This document shows, one piece after another, positions 46,634-54,938 of a DNA stretch of 64,000 nt; within the stretch, counting starts at the first letter, position 1; each line of letters opens with the position of its first letter. The translations under genes were made by a program, and so were the position numbers. The notes under the pieces are model-generated. The model was not told the origin of the DNA. It did no database searches and worked only from the letters and a program-made list of their open reading frames with translations. Source of the stretch: Barnesiella sp. WM24 (GTDB taxonomy: Bacteria; Bacteroidota; Bacteroidia; Bacteroidales; Muribaculaceae); contig NZ_SPPC01000003.1 in NCBI RefSeq assembly GCF_004570975.1, forward strand, positions 245,102 through 309,101, read 5' to 3'.

Positions 46634-47171
46634 CGTCGGTAATAAATTTTTCCGGATATTTTGCAGAAAATCCGCTATAGAAATTTTTTATCGCTCTTAT
46701 GTCGGCATCCACATTGCCGGTTGGCGAGAATCGGGTAGCAATCTCTATATATTTGTGTTTATAATCAATGGCACCCAAAAGCAGCGGGATATTGGCTTCC
46801 ATCGCAATGTGCAGAAAGCCGTGACGCCATTTTGCAGTGCCTTTGCGGGTGCCTTCCGGAGTTATAGCAAGCACCAGCCTGTCAGAATGGTTGAACTTGT
46901 CGACAATCGCCGCTGTAAGCGACGAACCCCTCTTTTTCGGCACAGGAATGCCTCCTATGGCACGGAAAAAGTAGCCGAGCGGCCATCGGAACCAGGCTTC
47001 TTTCATCAAAAAGCCTGCTCTGCGACCCACTGAAGTGTAGGCAAGCTCGCCAAGAATAAAGTCCCAGTTGCTTGTGTGCGGAGCGACGCAAATTAGGCAC
47101 TTAGGATAATCGGGTGTGGTGATATTCACCTTCCACCCGATTATTTTAAGGATAAATTTCGACAGATTCAT
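46626..47171 (-). CDS. 1-acyl-glycerol-3-phosphate acyltransferase-like protein
   Basis: A 181-aa PlsC-family protein with the catalytic HX4D as HTSNWD near residue 32 and EGTRK near 106, plus GGIPVPKKRG. It is shorter than housekeeping PlsC and lacks a clear N-terminal membrane anchor beyond residues 1-12; some proteins of this short type acylate other lipids. It overlaps the nitrilase gene by 8 nt and follows the small unknown gene after 29 nt. Confidence 0.87.
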   Translation of the reverse strand: MNLSKFILKIIGWKVNITTPDYPKCLICVAPHTSNWDFILGELAYTSVGRRAGFLMKEAWFRWPLGYFFRAIGGIPVPKKRGSSLTAAIVDKFNHSDRLVLAITPEGTRKGTAKWRHGFLHIAMEANIPLLLGAIDYKHKYIEIATRFSPTGNVDADIRAIKNFYSGFSAKYPEKFITDDE

Positions 47172-47200
47172 TGCCGATAAATGTCGTTGCAGTTTTTTGA

Positions 47201-47560
47201 TTATTTCGCGGCTGCCTTATTGCGTTCCTTCTGTTCAGCCGGCAGCGCTTCATTCATAAGACCTACAATCTGGTCAACTCCTTTCTTGAAGTCGTCGATA
47301 AGTTTTTTGTATCCTTTATGGAAATATGCCTCGCGGGCTTTCTTGTATTCGTGGCGCGAAGAAAAGCTTTTCTCACTCTTGTCAAAAGAGAAAGATACAT
47401 TTTCGATTGACGAGAATTGCAGGTCAGCGATGCTGAAGATTATCTCATCCATCTTTCTGGTATCTACTCCCGGCACATAGTTACGGGTCATTATGCATTC
47501 GCCAGCCATATTTCCACAAGCAGCCTTGATGGCTTTCTTTAGTTTGCGTTTATTTGCCAT
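47201..47560 (-). CDS. Small basic-ended protein of unknown function
   Basis: I cannot assign a function. The 119-aa product has a lysine-rich start (KRKLKKAIKAACGNMAGECI) that resembles conserved Bacteroidales proteins with the pattern KKAI..IC..L..EC, a DEIIFSIADLQF beta/helix middle and a helical, charged C-terminus with possible coiled-coil character (KKLIDDFKKGVDQIVGLMNEAL). No signal peptide. It probably starts the transcript that continues to the acyltransferase and nitrilase; a TATATTCG element lies at 47599-47592. Confidence 0.75.
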   Translation of the reverse strand: MANKRKLKKAIKAACGNMAGECIMTRNYVPGVDTRKMDEIIFSIADLQFSSIENVSFSFDKSEKSFSSRHEYKKAREAYFHKGYKKLIDDFKKGVDQIVGLMNEALPAEQKERNKAAAK

Positions 47561-47591
47561 AATCGTTATGTTTGAAATGAATAATTCACTG

Positions 47592-47599
47592 CGAATATA
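47592..47599 (-). promoter_or_regulatory. -7 element upstream of the 47.2-kb gene
   Basis: Reads TATATTCG on the minus strand, one base off TAnnTTTG; a TTG at 47624-47622 lies 22 bp upstream of it. Confidence 0.4.
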
Positions 47600-47643
47600 A
47601 CAATTTTTTTGTCAATAATCGCAAGTCTTGTCAAGAAAAAGCG

Positions 47644-48126
47644 TCAGAGACGGAAAGTGACAGGAAGTATGCAATAGACCGCGACTTTGTTGCCGTTGAT
47701 GCGTCCGGCACGCCAGTTGGGCATTGACCCGAGTATTCTTACGGCTTCACGGTCGAGCGACGGCTCCACGCCGCGCAACACATTTACGTGAGTGATTTCA
47801 CCGTCGGGCTGCACTATGAACGAGCATAATACACGTCCGTGAATTTTGTTCTTATATGCCTGTGCGGGATATCGGCGTGATGAATTGATATATTGGACCA
47901 GTGCATTGTTGCCTCCAGGAAACATCGGCGGCTCGTCGACCATTTCATATTCATAGGCTTCTATGATTTCGGCAGAGAAGGTCTGCTGCATTTCCCGGAT
48001 GTCAGTCATGGCGAGCGACTGCTGGGTGGTGTGGGCGACGATTCGTCTCGCCTGTGCCGGAGCCGCTATTATGCCCGTTGCCGCGAGCAACGATACAATT
48101 GTTAGTCTTAGGTTCGATATATCCAT
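47644..48126 (-). CDS. TonB C-terminal domain periplasmic protein
   Basis: A 160-aa exported protein with a signal peptide (residues 1-26 or so: DISNLRLTIVSLLAATGIIAAPAQA) and one TonB C-terminal domain: EPPMFPGGNNALVQYI near 60, then GRVLCSFIVQPDGEI and LDREAVRILGSMPNWRAG. It lacks the proline-rich spacer and membrane anchor of a full TonB, so it may be a helper or a stand-alone TonB-like domain. The ATG at 48126 is fixed by the promoter at 48179-48149, which lies downstream of the longer frame's start. Confidence 0.87.
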   Translation of the reverse strand: MDISNLRLTIVSLLAATGIIAAPAQARRIVAHTTQQSLAMTDIREMQQTFSAEIIEAYEYEMVDEPPMFPGGNNALVQYINSSRRYPAQAYKNKIHGRVLCSFIVQPDGEITHVNVLRGVEPSLDREAVRILGSMPNWRAGRINGNKVAVYCILPVTFRL

Positions 48127-48148
48127 TGTTTTGAGGTGAAATGTATTG

Positions 48149-48179
48149 CAAATATAAAGTGACTGATTTAGATTTACAA
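48149..48179 (-). promoter_or_regulatory. Promoter of the TonB-domain gene
   Basis: On the minus strand TTG at 48179-48177, 20 bp, then TATATTTG at 48156-48149: full consensus. Confidence 0.75.
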
Positions 48180-48287
48180 TTTTAGCCTGTCTATTTTGCA
48201 TTTGTTTAGCGATGTTTCAGGTTTGTTAGCAAATTAAACGGTTGTTCATGCAATATGGCGCGATGAAATACGTTTACCTTAACAGTT

Positions 48288-49298
48288 ATGAATATTCGCA
48301 GTGTCATATCATATATAGTATTGTGTCTTGGCGGAATCGCGGCAAACGCAGCCGACGGATCCACGGCATACAATTTTCTTGACGTTACCTCTTCAAGCCA
48401 CATATATGGACTTGGGGGTGTCAATATTTCCATAATTGAAGATGATATAAATGTCATAGACCAGAATCCTGCACTTTTAGGCCCTGAGATAGAAAAGCAG
48501 ATGGGCGTCGACTATATGCGTTATCTCGGAGAATCTAATTTTGCAGGCGTAAGATATGGCATGGCTGCCGGTGATCATGGCGCCTGGGCTGCCGGAATCA
48601 AGTATTTTGGTTACGGGTCAATGAAAAGCGCCGATGAGACGGGTGTTGTCACAGGTACGTTCAGTCCTAAGGACATATGCTTCTCCGCTTCCTATTCTCA
48701 TGACATAACCGGTTATCTGCGTGGCGGTATAACGCTGAAAGGAATTTATTCATCATATGACAAATATAGCGCGTTTGCAGTGGCAACCGACCTTGGTCTG
48801 AATTATTTTGACGACGAGCGTGATTTGTCGCTTTCTTTTGTCGTGGCAAATCTTGGCGGTCAGCTAAAGCGTTTCAATGAGACTTACGACCGGCTCCCTG
48901 TCGATGTAAGGCTCGGTTTTACTAAAGGGTTGGGCTCGATACCTTTCCGTATATCGGTAACGGCATGGAATCTTACCAAGTGGAGTCTTCCCTATGTTGA
49001 TGTCGGTGACGGCACATCGGTCGCTTTTGAGAAAAAGGAGTCGTTTGCATCCAATCTTTTCAGGCATCTTGTGTTTGCGGCGGAGTATGCGCCGTCCGAC
49101 CGTTTTTATGTAGGAGTCGGATATAATTACAAGATACGCACTGATATGAGTACATATTCCCGGAGTTTCCTTTCCGGCTTCTCTGCCTGTGCGGGAGTGA
49201 ATGTAAGCCGTTTCGGTGTAGGGGTGGCTATTGCCCAGCCTCACACCGGCGCTACGACTTTCATGCTTAATCTAAACATGCGCCTGTACGAATTCTGA
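48288..49298 (+). CDS. porQ: Type IX secretion system protein PorQ
   Basis: PorQ is an outer-membrane beta-barrel of the PorV/PorQ group, part of the T9SS attachment machinery. The 336-aa product has a signal peptide (to about residue 22), NFLDVTSSSHIYGLGGVNISI near residue 28, the NPALL segment with its conserved Asn-Pro (DQNPALLGPE) and repeated amphipathic strands ending in an aromatic tail (NLNMRLYEF). With sprA in the same window it supports a functional T9SS. The promoter is weak; TACGTTTA at 48269-48276 is a possible -7. Confidence 0.88.
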   Translation: MNIRSVISYIVLCLGGIAANAADGSTAYNFLDVTSSSHIYGLGGVNISIIEDDINVIDQNPALLGPEIEKQMGVDYMRYLGESNFAGVRYGMAAGDHGAWAAGIKYFGYGSMKSADETGVVTGTFSPKDICFSASYSHDITGYLRGGITLKGIYSSYDKYSAFAVATDLGLNYFDDERDLSLSFVVANLGGQLKRFNETYDRLPVDVRLGFTKGLGSIPFRISVTAWNLTKWSLPYVDVGDGTSVAFEKKESFASNLFRHLVFAAEYAPSDRFYVGVGYNYKIRTDMSTYSRSFLSGFSACAGVNVSRFGVGVAIAQPHTGATTFMLNLNMRLYEF

Positions 49299-49316
49299 TT
49301 TGTATTTGGTTGACTC

Positions 49317-49381
49317 GTGTAAAAACTGGTGTAAAAACTGGTTGAAATGTTTAGCATTTCAATATTAAATTGCTAAATTTG
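49317..49381 (+). promoter_or_regulatory. Promoter region of the T9SS cargo pair with repeats
   Basis: A tandem 12-bp repeat GTGTAAAAACTG (49317-49328, 49329-49340) is followed at once by an inverted repeat TTGAAATG/CATTTCAA (49342-49349 with 49355-49362, 5-nt loop) and a consensus -7 TAAATTTG at 49374-49381. The inverted repeat covers the -33 position, so either a regulator site or the 3' hairpin of porQ. Confidence 0.55.
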
Positions 49382-49432
49382 TTGCATAAATGCAATTTTG
49401 CTAAAAAATATTCAACTAAACCATATCATTCA

Positions 49433-50839
49433 ATGATTAAAAATTTACTTCTATCTGGTGCTATTCTGTCAGCACCTGCACTGATGGTGAATGCTGAGCC
49501 AAAAGTCTACACCACCGACGATCTCGCACAAGAGATACACGTTTCATTAAACGGCAAGTATGTTGCTATGGGCGACTATGAACAGAACTTGTCTTATATA
49601 TGGAATATCGACGATCCTGAGACATTTCAGGCTTTGCCGGGTGAGTCCGTGGCTTATGAAGTTGCCAATGACGGTACTGTTGTGGGATATATAAAGCAGC
49701 CCGGTGGTGTTTACCGTCCATGTGTGCTGGAAAATGGCGAGTGGACGCTTCTTCCATGCCATCCCGCCGTTGCAAACACTGCCGAGGCCAACTGTATAAC
49801 TCCCGACGGCAAGATAATTGCAGGCACCCAGTTTATAAATGATCCTACGTCTGAGATAAAAGGGAGATATTATCCCTGCATATGGAAAAAGAATGATGAC
49901 GGCAGATGGACTCTTATCGACTATAGTTACATTAAGCTTCCCGACCATCAGGGATTTTTGACCAAATGTCTGTATGTCAACGGTGATGACATCATAATCG
50001 GTGGCAGACTGTATTGTGGAATAGGTTCGGAAGTGCCTGCTTTGATAGTGAATGGAGAGCTCAAATTCTGGAATGAGATAAGCACATATAGTGAGCCATT
50101 GATTTATAGGGGACAATATGGTGCTTATGATGAGAATGGCAAGCAATATTTTACTGATGACCCGAACGACCCGAATATATTCTACTATGATTACTCAACT
50201 GTCGACGGCTATCGCGACGGAGAGACCGGTGAATATTTCGCAGGCGAGTTTTCAACGGTCGACGCGCAAGGTAATTTCTATGGTTACCGCACAAGGGCTT
50301 TCAATGTAAAGGAAGACGGGTCGGGTGACCTTGAAAACGGAGCGACTATATATAATTATGGTAAAGATGAATGGACCGACAATACCGGATTTACCAATTT
50401 TGCCATAGGTCTTGGAAATGCCGACATCGTATTTGCCAACGGAGGCAGTATGCTTGTAAACGGTGAAAAGAAGGAAATCACTGAGGAACTTGGCTTCACC
50501 ACCGACCGCATTTTTACATTTGTGCGCAGCGTTTCGTCTGATGGCAAGGTGCTTGGAATCAATACCGCCGAGCTCAACGAGGGGACAGGAGAATATCAGT
50601 ATTTCCCCGCCATAGTAGTGCTTGACGAACCTCTCGTTGCCGGCATCGACAATGTAATAGGCGCTGACGGCGTGACTATTATCGTGTCGGAAGGACGTAT
50701 CGATGTCGCAGGCGCTGCATCAGTTGCTGTATATGACCTTAACGGTCGTAAGGTAAGCAGTTCCGCTACCGCTCATGTGGTTTCCGGAGTCTATGTCGTT
50801 AAGGCTGATGATGTCGTAAAGAAGGTGCTTGTTAAATAA
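49433..50839 (+). CDS. Secreted beta-propeller-like protein with T9SS type A tail
   Basis: The 468-aa product starts at ATG 49433, giving a signal peptide (MIKNLLLSGAILSAPALMVNA); a longer frame from 49370 begins before the promoter. The body consists of repeated WD-like units, for example YVAMGDYEQNLSYIWNIDD, PDGKIIAGTQF and IIGGRLYCGIGSE, suggestive of a beta-propeller, and it ends in a T9SS sorting domain (VAVYDLNGRKVSSSA...SGVYVVKADDVVKKVLVK). No enzymatic motif is visible. The next gene starts right after its stop. Confidence 0.8.
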   Translation: MIKNLLLSGAILSAPALMVNAEPKVYTTDDLAQEIHVSLNGKYVAMGDYEQNLSYIWNIDDPETFQALPGESVAYEVANDGTVVGYIKQPGGVYRPCVLENGEWTLLPCHPAVANTAEANCITPDGKIIAGTQFINDPTSEIKGRYYPCIWKKNDDGRWTLIDYSYIKLPDHQGFLTKCLYVNGDDIIIGGRLYCGIGSEVPALIVNGELKFWNEISTYSEPLIYRGQYGAYDENGKQYFTDDPNDPNIFYYDYSTVDGYRDGETGEYFAGEFSTVDAQGNFYGYRTRAFNVKEDGSGDLENGATIYNYGKDEWTDNTGFTNFAIGLGNADIVFANGGSMLVNGEKKEITEELGFTTDRIFTFVRSVSSDGKVLGINTAELNEGTGEYQYFPAIVVLDEPLVAGIDNVIGADGVTIIVSEGRIDVAGAASVAVYDLNGRKVSSSATAHVVSGVYVVKADDVVKKVLVK

Positions 50840-52705
50840 ATGAGCATGAAAGGTATTCGTTGCACATTATTATGTGGTATATTGTCGATGTCATGGTTGC
50901 CCGTGACATCGACAAATTTGTTGTACACGCTTGATATCAGTTATGGTGATTTTCCCAAGGGAGTCACAGTGGAGGATGTCGACGGGCTTGCTCTTGACGA
51001 GAAATGCTATAAGCATGGATTGACCGACAATGGATGGACTGTAGACCGGTATGGCAATAAAGGATATGTGGTAGTCAGCCCTACGCGCAGCGAAAAAGGC
51101 GGCGTTCAGAACAATCGTCTTCTGCTTCCTGAAATTACGGTGACAGGCGAAAATGTAGTGGTGAGATGGGGGGCATGCTCTGCACATCCCGATTTCCCGG
51201 AATCATATGAGGTCATAGTCGTTACGCCTGAGGGCAAGGAAGAGGTCATCTTTTCCTCTGAAGGGGAGTCATATGACTGGACTGTACATACTGTCGGGCT
51301 TGATGCCTATGACGGAAAGGAGATTAATGTAGGGTTTGTCGCGACGTCAGCCTCAGGTTATCTACTCGTGATAGATGATGTAGAGGTAGGGGAGATGACA
51401 GCACCGGCATTTCAGGTTACTGACCTCACCCGGCGTTATGCGGGGTTGTCCGATGAGAAAGTCAGTGTAAACGGCGTGATCTCAAATGTTGGCATGACGC
51501 TGGATCTTGTAAAACTTGTATGTAAGGTTGACGATGAAGTCGCCGATGAGATGCCGGTCAATGGTGCATTTGCCACAGGGAGCAAGATTGACTATATGTT
51601 TGAGATTCCGTCAGAACTCAATAAGTCTACCCACTATTATATATCTGGCATAGACAGTTCCGGAGACGAGATTGCTATACATGACGACAGTTTCTTTACC
51701 TCTTATTTCCGTCGCACATTACTTGTTGACAAGGGCACCGGAATGTGGTGTAACAATTGTCCTTCAGGAATTTTGGTGCTTGAGTCGCTGAAGTCTCGTT
51801 ATGGCAATTCATTAATAGCGGTAGAGACTCATGTTGATGACGCGTTGGGGCAACGTGACATGTGGGATAAACTGGGGTTCTATGCAGCTCCATATTTCAA
51901 GTTGAATCGCAACAATTCCACAGCCAGCAGCAATGACTCAAAATTTAAAAAAGAGTATGAGGCTGAGACATCCTGGCATGTACGGTTTGCCGGTCTTGAG
52001 AAAGATGGTGAACGTCTGAACGTAAATGTGAATGTCATGTCGGCTCTTGGTGTCGATAATTCGACCGACCGCTACCGTGTAGGTTGGATGCTGACCCGTG
52101 ATTACGATGAGCAGCCGGAAGGGATGATGTTTTATCAATCCAATAACATGACCGGGCCCACAGGTAAGCGATTCTATTATCTGCCTTCTTACGTTTCTGC
52201 CGACATGGTTAAATTTCATGATGTGACACTTCCGTCGGAATATGCATTTACCGGAATAGCCGGTTCAATACCCGACGCTGTGGAGCCTTACAGTGAATAT
52301 AGCGCGTCATGGAGCATTCCGGTAGCCGACTGTCCCGATGACATGAAAGGCATTAATGTAATAGTATATGTGCTTGACTGTAAGACGGGATATATCGAGA
52401 ATGCGGCTACGATGACACTTGACCGTTGGGCGGAAGTTGCGTCGACTGATGATATTATCGTCGATAACGACATGGATATCTATATCTCGCCCGATGGCAT
52501 ATGTACAGTGACTTTTGGTGCGGGATGTGATGGTGACTATCGTCTTGACTTGTTTAATGCCTCAGGCTCAAAATTATATTCTGTAAGTGACGTCATAAGC
52601 GATAGTCGGCATGAGCGACACAGGCTTTCTTTGTCTCCGGGAATTGTGATTGCGCGGCTTAATTCCGGAAACAAATATCTTGCAAGGAAATTTGTCATAA
52701 AGTAA
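50840..52705 (+). CDS. Cell-surface protein with cleaved-adhesin and Omp28/thioredoxin-like domains
   Basis: A 621-aa exported protein. After the signal peptide (residues 1-25) there is a jelly-roll domain like the cleaved adhesin module of Bacteroidota (residues about 30-185, with ENVVVRWGACSAHPDFPESY), then a beta-sandwich and a thioredoxin-like Omp28-type domain with CxxC Cys304-Cys307 (GMWCNNCPSG) and a later FYAAPYFKLNR cis-proline segment. The C-terminus (YRLDLFNASGSKLYS...YLARKFVIK) is a T9SS type A tail. Directly follows the beta-propeller gene with no gap (TAA ATG), so both are exported together. Confidence 0.82.
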   Translation: MSMKGIRCTLLCGILSMSWLPVTSTNLLYTLDISYGDFPKGVTVEDVDGLALDEKCYKHGLTDNGWTVDRYGNKGYVVVSPTRSEKGGVQNNRLLLPEITVTGENVVVRWGACSAHPDFPESYEVIVVTPEGKEEVIFSSEGESYDWTVHTVGLDAYDGKEINVGFVATSASGYLLVIDDVEVGEMTAPAFQVTDLTRRYAGLSDEKVSVNGVISNVGMTLDLVKLVCKVDDEVADEMPVNGAFATGSKIDYMFEIPSELNKSTHYYISGIDSSGDEIAIHDDSFFTSYFRRTLLVDKGTGMWCNNCPSGILVLESLKSRYGNSLIAVETHVDDALGQRDMWDKLGFYAAPYFKLNRNNSTASSNDSKFKKEYEAETSWHVRFAGLEKDGERLNVNVNVMSALGVDNSTDRYRVGWMLTRDYDEQPEGMMFYQSNNMTGPTGKRFYYLPSYVSADMVKFHDVTLPSEYAFTGIAGSIPDAVEPYSEYSASWSIPVADCPDDMKGINVIVYVLDCKTGYIENAATMTLDRWAEVASTDDIIVDNDMDIYISPDGICTVTFGAGCDGDYRLDLFNASGSKLYSVSDVISDSRHERHRLSLSPGIVIARLNSGNKYLARKFVIK

Positions 52706-52718
52706 CCCTACGATATAA

Positions 52719-52745
52719 AGGAGCGCCAAATGGCGCTCCTTTTTT
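52719..52745 (+). terminator. Terminator of the T9SS cargo pair
   Basis: GGAGCGCCA at 52720-52728 pairs with TGGCGCTCC at 52731-52739 around a tiny loop and is followed by TTTTTT. Confidence 0.9.
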
Positions 52746-52749
52746 GTCG

Positions 52750-54786
52750 CTATTTTCCTGTGCCGAAGCGAGATGTGTCAATGTTCGTGTCTTTGGGCTT
52801 GAAGCCGTTGAATCGCCAGATAAATGTCAGTTTGAGGTTGCGGGTCATGTCGCGCACTTTCATCCGGTAATCCTGACCGGCATGGTTGATAGTCATGGTT
52901 GGCGACCATTTATTGAAAATGTCATCAGCTTTCAAATCAAGTTCACAGCATCGATTCTTTCCGAACTGCCATTTTACGCCGGCATCGACTTTCCATATAC
53001 TCGATAAGTCGGCTATACCCTGCAAAGATGGCGAGATGTAGCTGAAATCAACGGTCAGTGATACCGGGCAGTTCTGACTGAACTTAAAAGAATTGCTAAA
53101 TTCACCATAGAATATCCACTTGCTGTTGTCAAAGCCGATGTCATGAAAATGGTCGGCTTTCTCCCGCTGATTGAAAACATTGGCTGTGGCCGTGGCATTC
53201 CAGATATATCCTACACCAAAAGGCGCATAAAGATTAAGCCCGACAACGCGCTTATAGTTCATGTTGATGGTCTGATAGATGAGATTCATGGCATCCGGCG
53301 ATTGGTAAGGAAGCTGCACCGTGGTCTTGTCGCCATATTGGAAATAGAAGGTCGCTACATATTTTTGCCTGAGGATATAGTTGAACTGGGCATCATATTG
53401 AATATAGGGTTGCAACTGGAGATTACCGACAATTGTCGAGTAGTCGTTAATGTGGCTCGTGCCGCCATGTAGTTCCCAATATGAGGGATATATGCGTTGG
53501 GTGTTGAAGTTCAGTTGAAATATGCTTTTGGGTGTTTTGTAGTAAGTCGCCCCGAACTGAGGAATGAAATTCCAGTTGTGCTGATATTTATTGTAATAAT
53601 ACTCACCCTTTGCCGAAAGATTGAACGACAGTCCCCAGTCGAAAGACCGTTCTGTGCCGACGTAAAAACTCGCCACATCTTCGTTGAGAATATCATCGAA
53701 ATCGGGATTGTCGGACATTGCGTAGTGTTGTGAACTGTGATCTTTTGAGTGTTGATATTCCGCGCCATAGTTCAGTTGCCACTGTCCAAGCTGATGCTGT
53801 TGGTCAATATATGCATGCCAACGGTTAATATCCTGACGGTTTTCAGAGCCAAGAAGGTAGTCTGTGTCCTTAAACAATGACTGTGAGCGGTTTTCGGAAT
53901 AGCGGGTGTAGTCGCCGCCTATTGTCATGCCAAATGGCGTCGTGTAGCGCAGGGCGATATTATGATAGCCGACAGGCGACAGCATATTGTAGGCATTTGT
54001 ATAGTTGCCCAATGATCCCGAAGAGAGTCCCCAACTCTTTGAATCGGAGATTATCTGACCGTTGTAAGTGAGTTTGAGTGTTTTCCAAGAAGCGGAGGCA
54101 AATATGGTATTGCTCCAGTTCTGACCAATACGCCGCATGTCGTCCTCAATCATAGTTCGTCCGTCATCATAAAGATGATTCGACCATGTTTCCTCGCGGC
54201 TCCAAGACTTGGTGCGCGACAGCCCGTAATTCAAATCAAAAGTCCAGTCTTTTACAGCGTATGTGGCTGCAAGTACACCGCCATACGAACCATAGTGAGC
54301 CTGATTGTATCCGGCTCTGACCTGTCCCTGCAAGCCGTCGAGAGGCGTCGGAGTTTTCAGAACCACGTTGATTACGGCACCATTAACATGATACTTAGCC
54401 GGGGCGGAATACATAATCTCCACGTTTTTCAGCCTGTCAACCGGAGTGTTGTAGAGAAGTTGATAAAGATTCTGGAGCGGCATATTGGTAAGCTCGCCAT
54501 TGAGAATAATAGTGACATTTGAAGCTCCCGTGAGCCATATCATACCGTTGTTGTTTGTGACGCCGGGCATATAGCCAAGGGCTTCAAGAATATTGTTAAC
54601 CGGTTTGTCCTTGACTATTCCGGGGAGGTCGACTACCATAATTCCGTCCTTACCTTTGACTTGTGGTTTCTCTCCCTTTACAACAACCTCATCGAGCTGT
54701 CTGGTAGAAATTGTATCAGTTGCTTCCGTCTGTGCCACAGCCGATATGAACGTAATGAATGAAGCGAATAATATGCCTTTCCTCAT
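52750..54786 (-). CDS. TonB-dependent receptor-like outer-membrane barrel
   Basis: A 678-aa outer-membrane protein with a signal peptide (1-18), a short TonB-box-like DTISTRQLDEVVVKG, a plug domain (VNNILEALGYMPGV, NVTIILNGELTN, YSAPAKYHVNGAVINVVLK) and a 22-strand-type barrel rich in aromatic strands. It lacks the N-terminal carboxypeptidase-like domain common in SusC-like receptors and resembles the OMP_b-brl-type family. Substrate unknown. It is divergent from a two-component system and shares with it the repeat cluster at 54850-54889, which makes control by that system likely. Confidence 0.87.
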   Translation of the reverse strand: MRKGILFASFITFISAVAQTEATDTISTRQLDEVVVKGEKPQVKGKDGIMVVDLPGIVKDKPVNNILEALGYMPGVTNNNGMIWLTGASNVTIILNGELTNMPLQNLYQLLYNTPVDRLKNVEIMYSAPAKYHVNGAVINVVLKTPTPLDGLQGQVRAGYNQAHYGSYGGVLAATYAVKDWTFDLNYGLSRTKSWSREETWSNHLYDDGRTMIEDDMRRIGQNWSNTIFASASWKTLKLTYNGQIISDSKSWGLSSGSLGNYTNAYNMLSPVGYHNIALRYTTPFGMTIGGDYTRYSENRSQSLFKDTDYLLGSENRQDINRWHAYIDQQHQLGQWQLNYGAEYQHSKDHSSQHYAMSDNPDFDDILNEDVASFYVGTERSFDWGLSFNLSAKGEYYYNKYQHNWNFIPQFGATYYKTPKSIFQLNFNTQRIYPSYWELHGGTSHINDYSTIVGNLQLQPYIQYDAQFNYILRQKYVATFYFQYGDKTTVQLPYQSPDAMNLIYQTINMNYKRVVGLNLYAPFGVGYIWNATATANVFNQREKADHFHDIGFDNSKWIFYGEFSNSFKFSQNCPVSLTVDFSYISPSLQGIADLSSIWKVDAGVKWQFGKNRCCELDLKADDIFNKWSPTMTINHAGQDYRMKVRDMTRNLKLTFIWRFNGFKPKDTNIDTSRFGTGK

Positions 54787-54809
54787 AGCTGTTTAATTTT
54801 TGTTTGATG

Positions 54810-54817
54810 CAAAATTA
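54810..54817 (-). promoter_or_regulatory. -7 element of the TonB receptor gene
   Basis: Reads TAATTTTG on the minus strand, 24 nt before the ATG. No -33 element is seen at 19-21 bp, which would fit an activator-dependent promoter. Confidence 0.55.
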
Positions 54818-54849
54818 CAGGCAAATGGTCTTTGGCAGATAATTCTCAA

Positions 54850-54889
54850 CCTTATTTAGTCTTAAATGCTCCCTTATTTAGTCTTAAAT
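54850..54889. promoter_or_regulatory. Tandem 18-bp direct repeats, candidate response-regulator box
   Basis: CCTTATTTAGTCTTAAAT occurs at 54850-54867 and again at 54872-54889, identical, 22 bp apart. Each copy contains two CTTA(A/T) half-sites, so CTTA recurs at 54851, 54861, 54873 and 54883, close to one per helical turn, as in OmpR/PhoB-type sites. It lies 33 bp beyond the -7 of the receptor and 50 bp before the sensor kinase gene. Confidence 0.65.
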
Positions 54890-54938
54890 TGAAGTGTTCC
54901 TAAACAATTGTGTGACGGATTATTAGTAACTTCGCATT

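Noticed and set aside
54927-54934. TAACTTCG as -7 element of the sensor kinase gene
   Set aside because: Only 4 nt before the ATG, so transcription would start at or after the start codon, and the -33 spacing is poor. The kinase promoter is left unassigned.
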